Of a stretch of 64,000 bases of DNA, positions 56,825 to 64,000 are shown piece after piece. Position 1 is the stretch's first letter. Every line of letters starts with the position of its first letter. Location of the stretch: NCBI RefSeq assembly GCF_022343555.1, contig NZ_JAKQZH010000004.1:110086-174085 (forward strand), in the 5' to 3' direction. Under the pieces are notes generated by a model. It searched no databases, was not told the origin of the DNA, and saw nothing but the letters and a program-made list of their open reading frames with translations. Source of the stretch: Marinobacter sp. C7 (lineage in GTDB: Bacteria; Pseudomonadota; Gammaproteobacteria; Pseudomonadales; Oleiphilaceae). A program made the translations under genes and the position numbers.

Positions 56825-56876
56825 GCGGCTTGCCGCACCGCTTACCAACAGGCACCTGACCGAAGTCAGGCTGCCT
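56825..56876 (-). other. Structured rpsN-rpsH intergenic RNA
   Basis: Two hairpins in the mRNA: AGGCAG-CCTGAC-TTCG-GTCAGG-TGCCT (56850-56876; a UUCG tetraloop and nearly continuous stem) and GCGGC-AA-GCCGC (56825-56836). They fill most of the only long gap in the spc operon. No T-tract, so not an obvious terminator. Confidence 0.6.
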
Positions 56877-56879
56877 ATC

Positions 56880-57185
56880 TTACCAGCTTGCCTTGGTCAG
56901 GCCCGGAACGTCACCGCGCATGCCGTATTCACGGAGTTTGATCCGTGAAAGCTCGAACTTGCGCAGAACGCCGTGGGGACGACCAGTCACCTGGCAACGA
57001 TTACGAAGACGCGAAGGAGACGCATCGCGAGGAAGCTGTTGCAGCTTCATCTGCGCATCCCAACGCTCGTCGTCGCTGGTATTCGGGTTCTTGATAATCG
57101 CCTTGAGCTCGGCACGCTTGGCTGCGTATTTGGCAACCGTCTTTTCGCGCTTGAGCTCACGCTGTTTCATGGAAACCTTAGCCAT
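56880..57185 (-). CDS. rpsN: 30S ribosomal protein S14
   Basis: 101 aa, [20 protein letters not shown] start and end [22 protein letters not shown]. It lacks the CxxC zinc pairs, so it is the zinc-independent (C-) form of S14. Confidence 0.97.
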   Translation of the reverse strand: MAKVSMKQRELKREKTVAKYAAKRAELKAIIKNPNTSDDERWDAQMKLQQLPRDASPSRLRNRCQVTGRPHGVLRKFELSRIKLREYGMRGDVPGLTKASW

Positions 57186-57197
57186 GTCTCTCGTTCC

Positions 57198-57737
57198 TTA
57201 TTTCTTGAACGGAAAGCCGAAGGCTTTCAGCAGTTCGCGACCTTCATCATCGGTACCGGCAGTGGTGGTGATGGTGATATCCAGACCGCGGATCTTGTCG
57301 ACCTTGTCGTACTCGATCTCAGGGAAAATGATCTGCTCACGCACACCCATGCTGTAGTTACCGCGCCCGTCGAAGGACTTGGGGTTCAGACCGCGGAAGT
57401 CACGAATGCGGGGAACCGCAATGTGAACCAGACGATCAAAGAAGTCCCACATACGCTCGCCGCGCAGGGTAACCTTGCAGCCGATAGGCCAGCCTTCACG
57501 GATTTTGAAACCCGCAACGGACTTACGCGCCTTGGTGACAACCGGCTTCTGACCTGCCAGGCGCTCAAGATCCGCCACGGCATTCTCAATCAGCTTCTTG
57601 TCACCAACCGCTTCACCGACACCCATGTTCAGGGTGATCTTTTCGATACGCGGGACCTGCATCACGTTCTTGTAGCCGAACTCTTTCTGCAGGGCGGGTA
57701 CCACTTCCTGACTGTATTGCTCTTTACTGTTTAGCAT
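57198..57737 (-). CDS. rplE: 50S ribosomal protein L5
   Basis: 179 aa, [20 protein letters not shown] start (GTG/ATG upstream rejected). 5S rRNA binder; [20 protein letters not shown] and [20 protein letters not shown]. Confidence 0.97.
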   Translation of the reverse strand: MLNSKEQYSQEVVPALQKEFGYKNVMQVPRIEKITLNMGVGEAVGDKKLIENAVADLERLAGQKPVVTKARKSVAGFKIREGWPIGCKVTLRGERMWDFFDRLVHIAVPRIRDFRGLNPKSFDGRGNYSMGVREQIIFPEIEYDKVDKIRGLDITITTTAGTDDEGRELLKAFGFPFKK

Positions 57738-57752
57738 CGTAACCACCACCGC

Positions 57753-58073
57753 TTACTGGTTATCGACAGCTTCGTTCGTGGACTTGAAGATCCGCACTTT
57801 GCTGCCGTCTTCCTTCACCTGAAAGCCGACACGATCGGCTTTGCCGGTCTGCGGATTAAAGATAGCCACGTTTGAAACCTGGATAGGTGCTTCTTTCTCG
57901 ACGATGCCACCCGGGGTGCCCAGCATCGGGTTCGGCTTAGTGTGCTTCTTGATCATGTTGATGCCAGAAACAAGCACTCGGCCATCATCCTGAACCTTCA
58001 GGACTTTACCACGTTTGCCTTTGTCTTTGCCCGTGGTGACGATTACTTCGTCATCTCGTTTAATCTTTTTCAT
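57753..58073 (-). CDS. rplX: 50S ribosomal protein L24
   Basis: 106 aa KOW-domain protein that starts 50S assembly. [19 protein letters not shown] (KOW) and [20 protein letters not shown]. Confidence 0.97.
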   Translation of the reverse strand: MKKIKRDDEVIVTTGKDKGKRGKVLKVQDDGRVLVSGINMIKKHTKPNPMLGTPGGIVEKEAPIQVSNVAIFNPQTGKADRVGFQVKEDGSKVRIFKSTNEAVDNQ

Positions 58074-58090
58074 AACCGGCCTCTGGTCCT

Positions 58091-58459
58091 TTAAAGTACT
58101 TCGGGTGCCAGTGAGATAATTTTCATGAACTTCTCATTACGCAGTTCACGGGTAACCGGTCCGAAGATACGGGTACCAATCGGTGCGTCCTGATTGTTCA
58201 GAAGTACCGCCGCGTTACCGTCGAAGCGGATCAGGGATCCGTCTGGACGACGTACACCCTTGCGGGTGCGCACGACCACAGCTTTCAGGACCTGGCCTTT
58301 TTTCACCTTACCGCGGGGAATGGCTTCCTTGACGGTCACCTTGATGATATCCCCAACGCTGGCATAACGCCGATGTGAACCGCCCAGGACCTTGATGCAC
58401 TGAACCTGACGTGCACCACTGTTGTCCGCGACTTCAAGCATTGTTTGAGTCTGAATCAT
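58091..58459 (-). CDS. rplN: 50S ribosomal protein L14
   Basis: 122 aa, [20 protein letters not shown] start; [13 protein letters not shown] near the end. Subunit-interface protein. Confidence 0.98.
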   Translation of the reverse strand: MIQTQTMLEVADNSGARQVQCIKVLGGSHRRYASVGDIIKVTVKEAIPRGKVKKGQVLKAVVVRTRKGVRRPDGSLIRFDGNAAVLLNNQDAPIGTRIFGPVTRELRNEKFMKIISLAPEVL

Positions 58460-58477
58460 GGTTGTTCTCCGGGCGAA

Positions 58478-58744
58478 TTACACCTTGGATGCACGTTCGG
58501 TAACTTCCACCAGAGCCCAGCTCTTGGTCTTGGAGACCGGACGGGTTTCCTGGATCGTTACAGTGTCACCGATGTTGCACTGATTACTCTCATCGTGAGC
58601 GTGGATCTTGGTAGAGCGCTTCATGTACTTGCCGTACAGCGGGTGCTTCACCTGACGCTCGACCAGAACCACGATGGACTTGTCCATCTTGTTGCTCACG
58701 ACCTTCCCGCTCAGAGTTCTGGCAGTTTGGGTAGCTTCGGTCAT
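58478..58744 (-). CDS. rpsQ: 30S ribosomal protein S17
   Basis: 88 aa OB-fold. [20 protein letters not shown] and [20 protein letters not shown]. One base from rpmC. Confidence 0.98.
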   Translation of the reverse strand: MTEATQTARTLSGKVVSNKMDKSIVVLVERQVKHPLYGKYMKRSTKIHAHDESNQCNIGDTVTIQETRPVSKTKSWALVEVTERASKV

Positions 58745-58745
58745 G

Positions 58746-58937
58746 TCACTGTCCTGCCTTTTCGTTCAATACTGTTTTCACGCGAGCGATGTCGCGCTTC
58801 ACCTTGCCGAGAAGGTGAGACTGATTCAGCTGACCTGTCGCCTTACGCATGCGCAGGTTGAACTGCTCCTTCAGGAGGTCGATCAGCTCTTGGTTCAGCT
58901 CCTCGACTGACTTTTCACGCAGCTCTGTTGCTTTCAT
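58746..58937 (-). CDS. rpmC: 50S ribosomal protein L29
   Basis: 63 aa helical hairpin, [20 protein letters not shown]. Start ATG 58937 shares a base with the rplP stop; GAGG 6 bp upstream (a preceding GTG would add one residue). Confidence 0.97.
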   Translation of the reverse strand: MKATELREKSVEELNQELIDLLKEQFNLRMRKATGQLNQSHLLGKVKRDIARVKTVLNEKAGQ

Positions 58938-59350
58938 CACATCACCGTCCTCGTTACAAAGGTGGTCTGTACCGGCAGTTTGGCCGCAGCGAGAGTGAAG
59001 GCTTCGCGTGCTACGTCTTCAGCAACACCTTCCATCTCGTAGAGCATGCGGCCTGGCTGGATTTCAGCCACCCAATACTCGACAGAACCCTTACCTTTAC
59101 CCATTCGAACTTCAAGCGGCTTGCTTGAGATCGGCTTGTCCGGGAATACCCGGATCCAGATCTTACCGCCCCGCTTGATACGACGAGTCATGGTACGACG
59201 CGCTGCCTCAATCTGGCGCGCAGTTATACGCCCACGGCTGGTCGCCTTCAATCCGTATTCACCGAAGCTCACCTTGTTGGCGCGGTGAGCAAGACCGGTG
59301 TTACGGCCTTTCATTACCTTGCGGAATTTGGTGCGTTTTGGTTGCAGCAT
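58937..59350 (-). CDS. rplP: 50S ribosomal protein L16
   Basis: 137 aa, [20 protein letters not shown] start, [20 protein letters not shown] (A-site tRNA contact) and [20 protein letters not shown]. The [11 protein letters not shown] loop includes the Arg-hydroxylation region in other species. Confidence 0.98.
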   Translation of the reverse strand: MLQPKRTKFRKVMKGRNTGLAHRANKVSFGEYGLKATSRGRITARQIEAARRTMTRRIKRGGKIWIRVFPDKPISSKPLEVRMGKGKGSVEYWVAEIQPGRMLYEMEGVAEDVAREAFTLAAAKLPVQTTFVTRTVM

Positions 59351-59362
59351 AAGAGTGCCCCT

Positions 59363-60046
59363 TTACTTAGAACCTTTCTTCCCAGAGGCTTTCTTGTCAG
59401 CACGGACCTGCTCCATACCACCAAGAATCTCACCTTTGAAGATCCATACCTTGACGCCGATTACGCCGTAGGTGGTATGCGCTTCGTAGGTTGCGTAATC
59501 AATGTCTGCACGCAGTGTGTGCAGAGGTACACGACCTTCGCGATACCACTCGGAACGTGCGATTTCAGCACCCCCAAGACGACCGCCAACCTGGATCTTG
59601 ATACCCTTGGCGCCCTGACGCATGGCGTTCTGAACGGCGCGCTTCATGGCGCGACGGAACATCACACGACGCTCGAGCTGACCGGCAACGTTCTGCGCTA
59701 CCAGGCGGGCATCCAGGTCCGGCTTGCGGACTTCCTCGATGTTGATGTGCACCGGCACACCCATCATGTCGCTCACTTCGCGACGCAGACGGTCAACATC
59801 TTCGCCCTTCTTGCCGATAACAATACCGGGGCGGGCTGTATGGATCGTGATCCGGGCGTTCTGAGCCGGGCGCTCGATCACAATCTTGCTGACAGACGCC
59901 TTAACCAGACGCTTGTCCAGGAACTCGCGAACCTGAATATCATTCAGGAGGTTCTTGGAGTATTCCTTCTTGTCGGCATACCAGACTGAGTTGTGCTCTT
60001 TGATCACACCCAGGCGAATGCCGGTCGGATTTACTTTATGACCCAT
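59363..60046 (-). CDS. rpsC: 30S ribosomal protein S3
   Basis: 227 aa. [20 protein letters not shown] start; KH domain with [16 protein letters not shown]; basic tail ([13 protein letters not shown]). Confidence 0.98.
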   Translation of the reverse strand: MGHKVNPTGIRLGVIKEHNSVWYADKKEYSKNLLNDIQVREFLDKRLVKASVSKIVIERPAQNARITIHTARPGIVIGKKGEDVDRLRREVSDMMGVPVHINIEEVRKPDLDARLVAQNVAGQLERRVMFRRAMKRAVQNAMRQGAKGIKIQVGGRLGGAEIARSEWYREGRVPLHTLRADIDYATYEAHTTYGVIGVKVWIFKGEILGGMEQVRADKKASGKKGSK

Positions 60047-60057
60047 CTGAGCATCTC

Positions 60058-60390
60058 CTACTTGTCGGCGACCTTGACGGTGATATGACAGGTGCGCTTG
60101 AAAATACGGTCAGCGCGCCCCTTGGCTCGAGCTTTGATTCGCTTGAGCGTCGGGCCCTCATCCACCATCACAGTGGAAACCCGCAGATCATCTACGTCCA
60201 GACCTTCGTTGTGCTCAGCGTTGGCAATGGCGGACTCAAGAGCTTTCTTGATCACGACCGCTGCCTTCTTCGGGCTGAAAGTCAGAATGTTCAGGGCGTC
60301 CTCAACAGCCTTGCCGCGTACCTGGTCAGCGACAAGACGCGCTTTTTGAGCTGAGAGGCGAGCGCCCTTGTACTTGGCTGCTACTTCCAT
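60058..60390 (-). CDS. rplV: 50S ribosomal protein L22
   Basis: 110 aa, [20 protein letters not shown] start as in E. coli; upstream 49-residue in-frame extension rejected. The hairpin [19 protein letters not shown] lines the exit tunnel (macrolide region). Confidence 0.97.
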   Translation of the reverse strand: MEVAAKYKGARLSAQKARLVADQVRGKAVEDALNILTFSPKKAAVVIKKALESAIANAEHNEGLDVDDLRVSTVMVDEGPTLKRIKARAKGRADRIFKRTCHITVKVADK

Positions 60391-60406
60391 TTCTATTACC
60401 TCAGAA

Positions 60407-60682
60407 TCAGCGTTTAGCTTTCTTGTCGGCCGCATGACCACGATAAGTACGCGTTGCCGCGAACTCACCCAGCTTATGACCCACCATATCTTCGGTGACA
60501 TAAACCGGCACGTGCTGCTTGCCGTTGTGGACTGCAATGGTCAGGCCTACCATCTCCGGAAAGACTGTTGACCGGCGGGACCAGGTTTTAATGGGCCGCT
60601 TGTCGTTAGCTTCCAGAGCTGCCTCGACCTTCTTCAACAGATGCAGGTCTATAAAAGGACCTTTCTTCAAAGAACGTGGCAC
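60407..60682 (-). CDS. rpsS: 30S ribosomal protein S19
   Basis: 91 aa. [20 protein letters not shown] start; [20 protein letters not shown] and [17 protein letters not shown]. Confidence 0.98.
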   Translation of the reverse strand: MPRSLKKGPFIDLHLLKKVEAALEANDKRPIKTWSRRSTVFPEMVGLTIAVHNGKQHVPVYVTEDMVGHKLGEFAATRTYRGHAADKKAKR

Positions 60683-60706
60683 AGCAAATTACCTCTATGT
60701 AGTCGT

Positions 60707-61534
60707 TTACTTGGCCGAACGACGACGTACTATCATCTTGTCAGTACGCTTGTTCTTACGAGTCTTATGCCCTTTGGTCGGAACACCCCACGGAGTAACC
60801 GGGTGACGTCCGCCAGAGGTACGCCCTTCACCACCACCATGCGGGTGGTCAACTGGGTTCATAGCAACACCACGTACTGTTGGCCGTTTGCCGCGCCAAC
60901 GTGATGCACCCGCTTTACCAAGTTGCTTGAGGCTGTGCTCGCTGTTGGAGACTTCTCCCAGCGTGGCACGGCAGTCTACAAGCACCTTTCGCATTTCACC
61001 TGAGCGCAGGCGGATGGTGGCATACGCACCTTCCCGAGCAACCAGCTGTACGGATGCGCCCGCGGAGCGAGCCAGCTGGGCACCTTTGCCAGGCTTGAGT
61101 TCGACGCAGTGGATCACGGAACCGACCGGAATGTTCCGGAGCGGCAGAGTGGAACCCACTTTGATCGGCGCGTCGATACCGGAGCGCACCGGGTCACCAA
61201 TCCGCATGCCCTTGGGAGCGATGATGTAACGACGCTCGCCATCGGCGTACTTCAGCAGTGCGATGTGCGCAGAGCGGTTCGGATCGTATTCCAGGCGCTC
61301 AATGACCGCCGGGATACCATCTTTGGTCCGCTTGAAATCGATTACACGGTAGTGCTTCTTGTGGCCACCACCAATGTGGCGGGTGGTGATGCGACCGAAA
61401 TGGTTACGACCACCCGATTTGCTCAGAGTTTCTACCAACGGCTCGTAGGGGCGCCCCTTGTGCAGATCCGGGTTGTAAAGCTTTACAACGTGGCGGCGTC
61501 CGGCAGATGTTGGTTTGGTTTTGACGATCGGCAT
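60707..61534 (-). CDS. rplB: 50S ribosomal protein L2
   Basis: 275 aa, peptidyl-transferase-region protein. [20 protein letters not shown] start; [20 protein letters not shown] and [20 protein letters not shown] with the conserved His. Confidence 0.98.
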   Translation of the reverse strand: MPIVKTKPTSAGRRHVVKLYNPDLHKGRPYEPLVETLSKSGGRNHFGRITTRHIGGGHKKHYRVIDFKRTKDGIPAVIERLEYDPNRSAHIALLKYADGERRYIIAPKGMRIGDPVRSGIDAPIKVGSTLPLRNIPVGSVIHCVELKPGKGAQLARSAGASVQLVAREGAYATIRLRSGEMRKVLVDCRATLGEVSNSEHSLKQLGKAGASRWRGKRPTVRGVAMNPVDHPHGGGEGRTSGGRHPVTPWGVPTKGHKTRKNKRTDKMIVRRRSAK

Positions 61535-61551
61535 ATTACGACCCCTTTACC

Positions 61552-61845
61552 TTATTCCACATCCAGAAAATCGATGTCCTGACCTTCTGCCAGCTTTACG
61601 TAAGCCTTACGAATGTCATTACGCTTGCCGAATCCGCGGATAGTGCGCTTGAGCTTACCCTTGCGGTTCAGAACCTGAACACCTTCTACGGTGACGTTGA
61701 ACAGCTGCTCAACGGCTTTCTTGATCTCCGGCTTGGTTGCATCAGGCGCTACACGAAAAACCACCTGACCACGCTCTGCCGCCAGAGACGCTTTCTCTGA
61801 TACGTGAGGTCCCAGCAGGACCTTGTAAATACGTTCCTGATTCAT
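61552..61845 (-). CDS. rplW: 50S ribosomal protein L23
   Basis: 97 aa. [20 protein letters not shown] start, [20 protein letters not shown] loop; chaperone and SRP docking site at the tunnel exit. Overlaps rplD by 4 bp. Confidence 0.98.
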   Translation of the reverse strand: MNQERIYKVLLGPHVSEKASLAAERGQVVFRVAPDATKPEIKKAVEQLFNVTVEGVQVLNRKGKLKRTIRGFGKRNDIRKAYVKLAEGQDIDFLDVE

Positions 61846-62447
61846 CCCAGCATCTCCTCGATCTTCTTCAGAGCGGGAACAGTCACCACGACTTTCTCGA
61901 AGGCAACCAGGCTGACCGGATCCAGGCCTGCAACATCACGAACATCCACATGGGGGATATTGCGGGAAGCCAGGTGCAGGTTCTGCTCGACGTTGTCTGA
62001 CAGAATCAGCGCGTTGGACACACCGATGTCCTTCAGCTTGGCATTGAAGGCCTTGGTCTTCGGGCTTTCGACGTTCATGTCGTCAACCACCACCAGACGC
62101 TCCTGGCGCACCAGCTCCGAGAAAATGGAGCGCATGGCCGCACGGTACATCTTACGGTTGACCTTCTGCTCAAAGTCGCGGGGCTTGGCAGCAAAAGTCA
62201 CACCACCAGAACGCCAGATCGGGCTACGAATGGTGCCCGCACGGGCACGACCGGTGCCCTTCTGACGCCAGGGCTTCTTGCCACCACCACTGACTTCGGA
62301 ACGTGTCTTCTGAGCCTTGGTACCCTGACGGCCAGCCGCCATGTAGGCAGTGACCACCTGGTGAACCAGGGACTCGTTGAAATCTTTGGCGAACGTAGCG
62401 TCGGAAACAGAGATCCCCTTGCCGCTACCAGTAATTGTCAATTCCAT
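61842..62447 (-). CDS. rplD: 50S ribosomal protein L4
   Basis: 201 aa. [20 protein letters not shown] (tunnel loop) and [20 protein letters not shown]. In E. coli L4 represses its own operon through a long leader; that leader seems absent here (see rpsJ promoter). Confidence 0.98.
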   Translation of the reverse strand: MELTITGSGKGISVSDATFAKDFNESLVHQVVTAYMAAGRQGTKAQKTRSEVSGGGKKPWRQKGTGRARAGTIRSPIWRSGGVTFAAKPRDFEQKVNRKMYRAAMRSIFSELVRQERLVVVDDMNVESPKTKAFNAKLKDIGVSNALILSDNVEQNLHLASRNIPHVDVRDVAGLDPVSLVAFEKVVVTVPALKKIEEMLG

Positions 62448-62458
62448 CGCACCGCTCC

Positions 62459-63097
62459 TCAGGCTTTGACTGCAGGCTTGATGACAACGTCGCCGCCAGT
62501 TGCGCCGGGGACGGCACCACTTACCAGCAGCAGGTTGCGCTCGGCGTCGACACGGACGATCTTCAGGTTCTGCACGGTGACCTGTGCGTTACCCATCTGG
62601 CCCGCCATCTTCTTGCCCTTGAATACCTTGCCCGGGGTCTGGTTCTGACCGATGGAACCCGGTGCACGGTGGGACAGGGAGTTACCGTGAGTCGCGTCTT
62701 GCATGGAGAAGTTCCAGCGCTTAACACCACCCTGGAAGCCCTTACCCTTGGACTGACCGGTGGCATCAACCATCTGGCCATCTTCAAAGACAGAGGCAGT
62801 GATCTCGCTGCCAGCAGCCAGATCTTCACCTTCACCATCCGCCAGACGGAATTCCCACACGCCACGACCGGCTTCAACACCCGCCTTGGCAAAGTGACCT
62901 GCTTCCGCCTTGGTTACACGAGAGGAACGACGGCTGCCGACAGTAACCTGCACGGCGCGATAACCATCGCTTTCAAGAGTTTTCAGCTGGGTAATGCGGT
63001 TGGGCTCAACCTCAATTACCGTTACGGGCAGCGCTTGCCCGTCTTCCGTAAAAATACGGGTCATACCGGCCTTGCGACCGACAACACCAATTGCCAT
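62459..63097 (-). CDS. rplC: 50S ribosomal protein L3
   Basis: 212 aa. [20 protein letters not shown] start; [20 protein letters not shown] and [15 protein letters not shown]. 76-bp gap to rpsJ. Confidence 0.98.
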   Translation of the reverse strand: MAIGVVGRKAGMTRIFTEDGQALPVTVIEVEPNRITQLKTLESDGYRAVQVTVGSRRSSRVTKAEAGHFAKAGVEAGRGVWEFRLADGEGEDLAAGSEITASVFEDGQMVDATGQSKGKGFQGGVKRWNFSMQDATHGNSLSHRAPGSIGQNQTPGKVFKGKKMAGQMGNAQVTVQNLKIVRVDAERNLLLVSGAVPGATGGDVVIKPAVKA

Positions 63098-63173
63098 GTT
63101 TCACCTCTTAAGTGTACGGGGCTCGCACCCTCTATGGCCTTATGACAGTTACACAGACTAATACCGGGCGGTA

Positions 63174-63485
63174 TTAGCCGAGGCTGATCTGAACGTCTAC
63201 ACCTGCTGCCAGGTCCAGCTTCATCAGAGCATCCACTGTCTTCTCCGTCGGCTCAACGATGTCGAGCAGACGCTTATGCGTACGAATTTCATACTGATCG
63301 CGCGCGTCCTTGTTGACGTGCGGAGAGATCAATACTGTGTACTTTTCCTTCCGCGTCGGCAGAGGAATCGGGCCACGCACCTGAGCGCCGGTCCGCTTGG
63401 CGGTATCGACGATCTCCTGCGTGGACTGGTCGATCAGGCGATAATCAAACGCCTTCAACCGAATTCGAATTTTTTGGCTTTGCAT
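63174..63485 (-). CDS. rpsJ: 30S ribosomal protein S10
   Basis: 103 aa, also NusE in antitermination. [20 protein letters not shown] start; [20 protein letters not shown] and [20 protein letters not shown]. First gene after the promoter at 63547-63575. Confidence 0.98.
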
Positions 63486-63546
63486 GATGCACCAAACTCC
63501 ACTCGTAGCAGCTACTGTTTAGCCGACCTTCAAAAAAAGGAGCCGC

Positions 63547-63575
63547 ATTGTATGCATAATACCCAACCCTGTCAA
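63547..63575 (-). promoter_or_regulatory. Strong sigma-70 promoter of the S10 operon
   Basis: On the minus strand: perfect -35 TTGACA (63570-63575), 17-bp spacer, -10 TACAAT (63547-63552), GC-rich discriminator GCGGCTCC, as in growth-rate and ppGpp-regulated promoters. The leader to rpsJ is only about 55 nt. Confidence 0.88.
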
Positions 63576-63622
63576 CAGCTATGCTGTGTGACCAGGTCGG
63601 GCAGACTTTGCGACTGAAACAG

Positions 63623-63652
63623 AAAAAGGGGCTGATGGTTCAGCCCCTTTTT
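63623..63652 (-). terminator. Rho-independent terminator of tuf
   Basis: AAAAAGGGGCTGA and TCAGCCCCTTTTT form a perfect 13-bp stem around a TGGT loop (ACCA on the minus strand) with T runs on both strands; 18 bp after the tuf stop. Isolates tuf from the S10 operon. Confidence 0.95.
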
Positions 63653-63670
63653 CAGGATCAAGCGAGCAGA

Positions 63671-64000
63671 TTACTCGATGATCTTGGAGACCACGCCGGC
63701 ACCAACGGTACGGCCGCCTTCGCGGATCGCGAAGCGCAGGCCATCTTCCATGGCGATCGGAGCGATCAGGGTAACGCTCATCTTCACGTTGTCACCCGGC
63801 ATAACCATTTCCACGCCTTCCGGCAGTTCACAGGAACCGGTTACGTCGGTGGTACGGAAGTAGAACTGCGGACGGTAGCCCTTGAAGAACGGAGTATGAC
63901 GACCGCCTTCTTCCTTGCTCAGTACGTACACTTCGCACTCGAACTTGGTGTGCGGAGTGATGGAGCCCGGAACCGCCAGAACCTGACCACGCTCAACGTC
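63671..64000 (-). CDS. tuf: Elongation factor Tu, C-terminal part (5' end beyond window)
   Basis: Last 109 residues of EF-Tu domain 2 end/domain 3: [40 protein letters not shown] and the terminus [15 protein letters not shown]. The frame is open through base 64000. Carries GTP-dependent aminoacyl-tRNA to the A site. Confidence 0.97.
   Translation of the reverse strand, partial: DVERGQVLAVPGSITPHTKFECEVYVLSKEEGGRHTPFFKGYRPQFYFRTTDVTGSCELPEGVEMVMPGDNVKMSVTLIAPIAMEDGLRFAIREGGRTVGAGVVSKIIE

Overview
The window looks like chromosomal DNA of a marine gammaproteobacterium close to Marinobacter. The evidence is the S10-spc-alpha ribosomal order, a complete MSHA-type pilus locus, and a glnE-ilvE-LPS-core neighbourhood resembling that of pseudomonads. 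The genus is inferred from gene content, since no search could be run. There are no tRNAs, rRNAs, phage genes, transposases or CRISPR arrays that I can see.

Layout. 1-11200 is an LPS/envelope cluster: a GT4 fragment, a WaaE-type GT2, ManC, an LpxL-like acyltransferase, an O-antigen-ligase/GT2 fusion, then a tightly overlapping minus-strand operon (KdkA, GT4, CDP-glycerol-transferase-like, GT52-like), and a divergent heptosyltransferase. 11260-17770 holds a DUF6165 gene, ilvE, glnE, a two-TM K+ channel and a CYTH protein. 17860-22900 holds a porin, dtd, pip and typA. 23000-28200 is the nitrogen module: NtrC enhancer sites and a sigma-54 promoter, glnA, a DUF4124 gene, and ntrB-ntrC. With glnE at 12760-15663, the synthetase, its adenylyltransferase and its two-component regulator are all in this window.

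28350-44461 is one long minus-strand MSHA operon (mshI, a PilN-like gene, mshJ, K, L, M, N, E, G, F, B, A, C, D, O, P, Q). Most junctions overlap by a few bases. 44683-49651 holds ssb, a YajR-like MFS transporter and uvrA. 49859-64000 is the alpha, spc and S10 ribosomal operons on the minus strand, ending in a truncated tuf at the window edge.

The most unusual signal is a family of 30-bp palindromes with GGGGTCAG...CTGACCCC ends. It occurs in two sequence variants. One copy of each sits in a fixed order, about 61-68 bp apart, at four separate gene 3' ends. A decayed extra pair lies at the typA-pip locus, and one copy lies inside the 3' end of the heptosyltransferase ORF. No REP-associated transposase is in the window. 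The O-antigen-ligase/GT2 fusion and the GT52/glycerophosphotransferase operon are the best candidates for unusual envelope chemistry.
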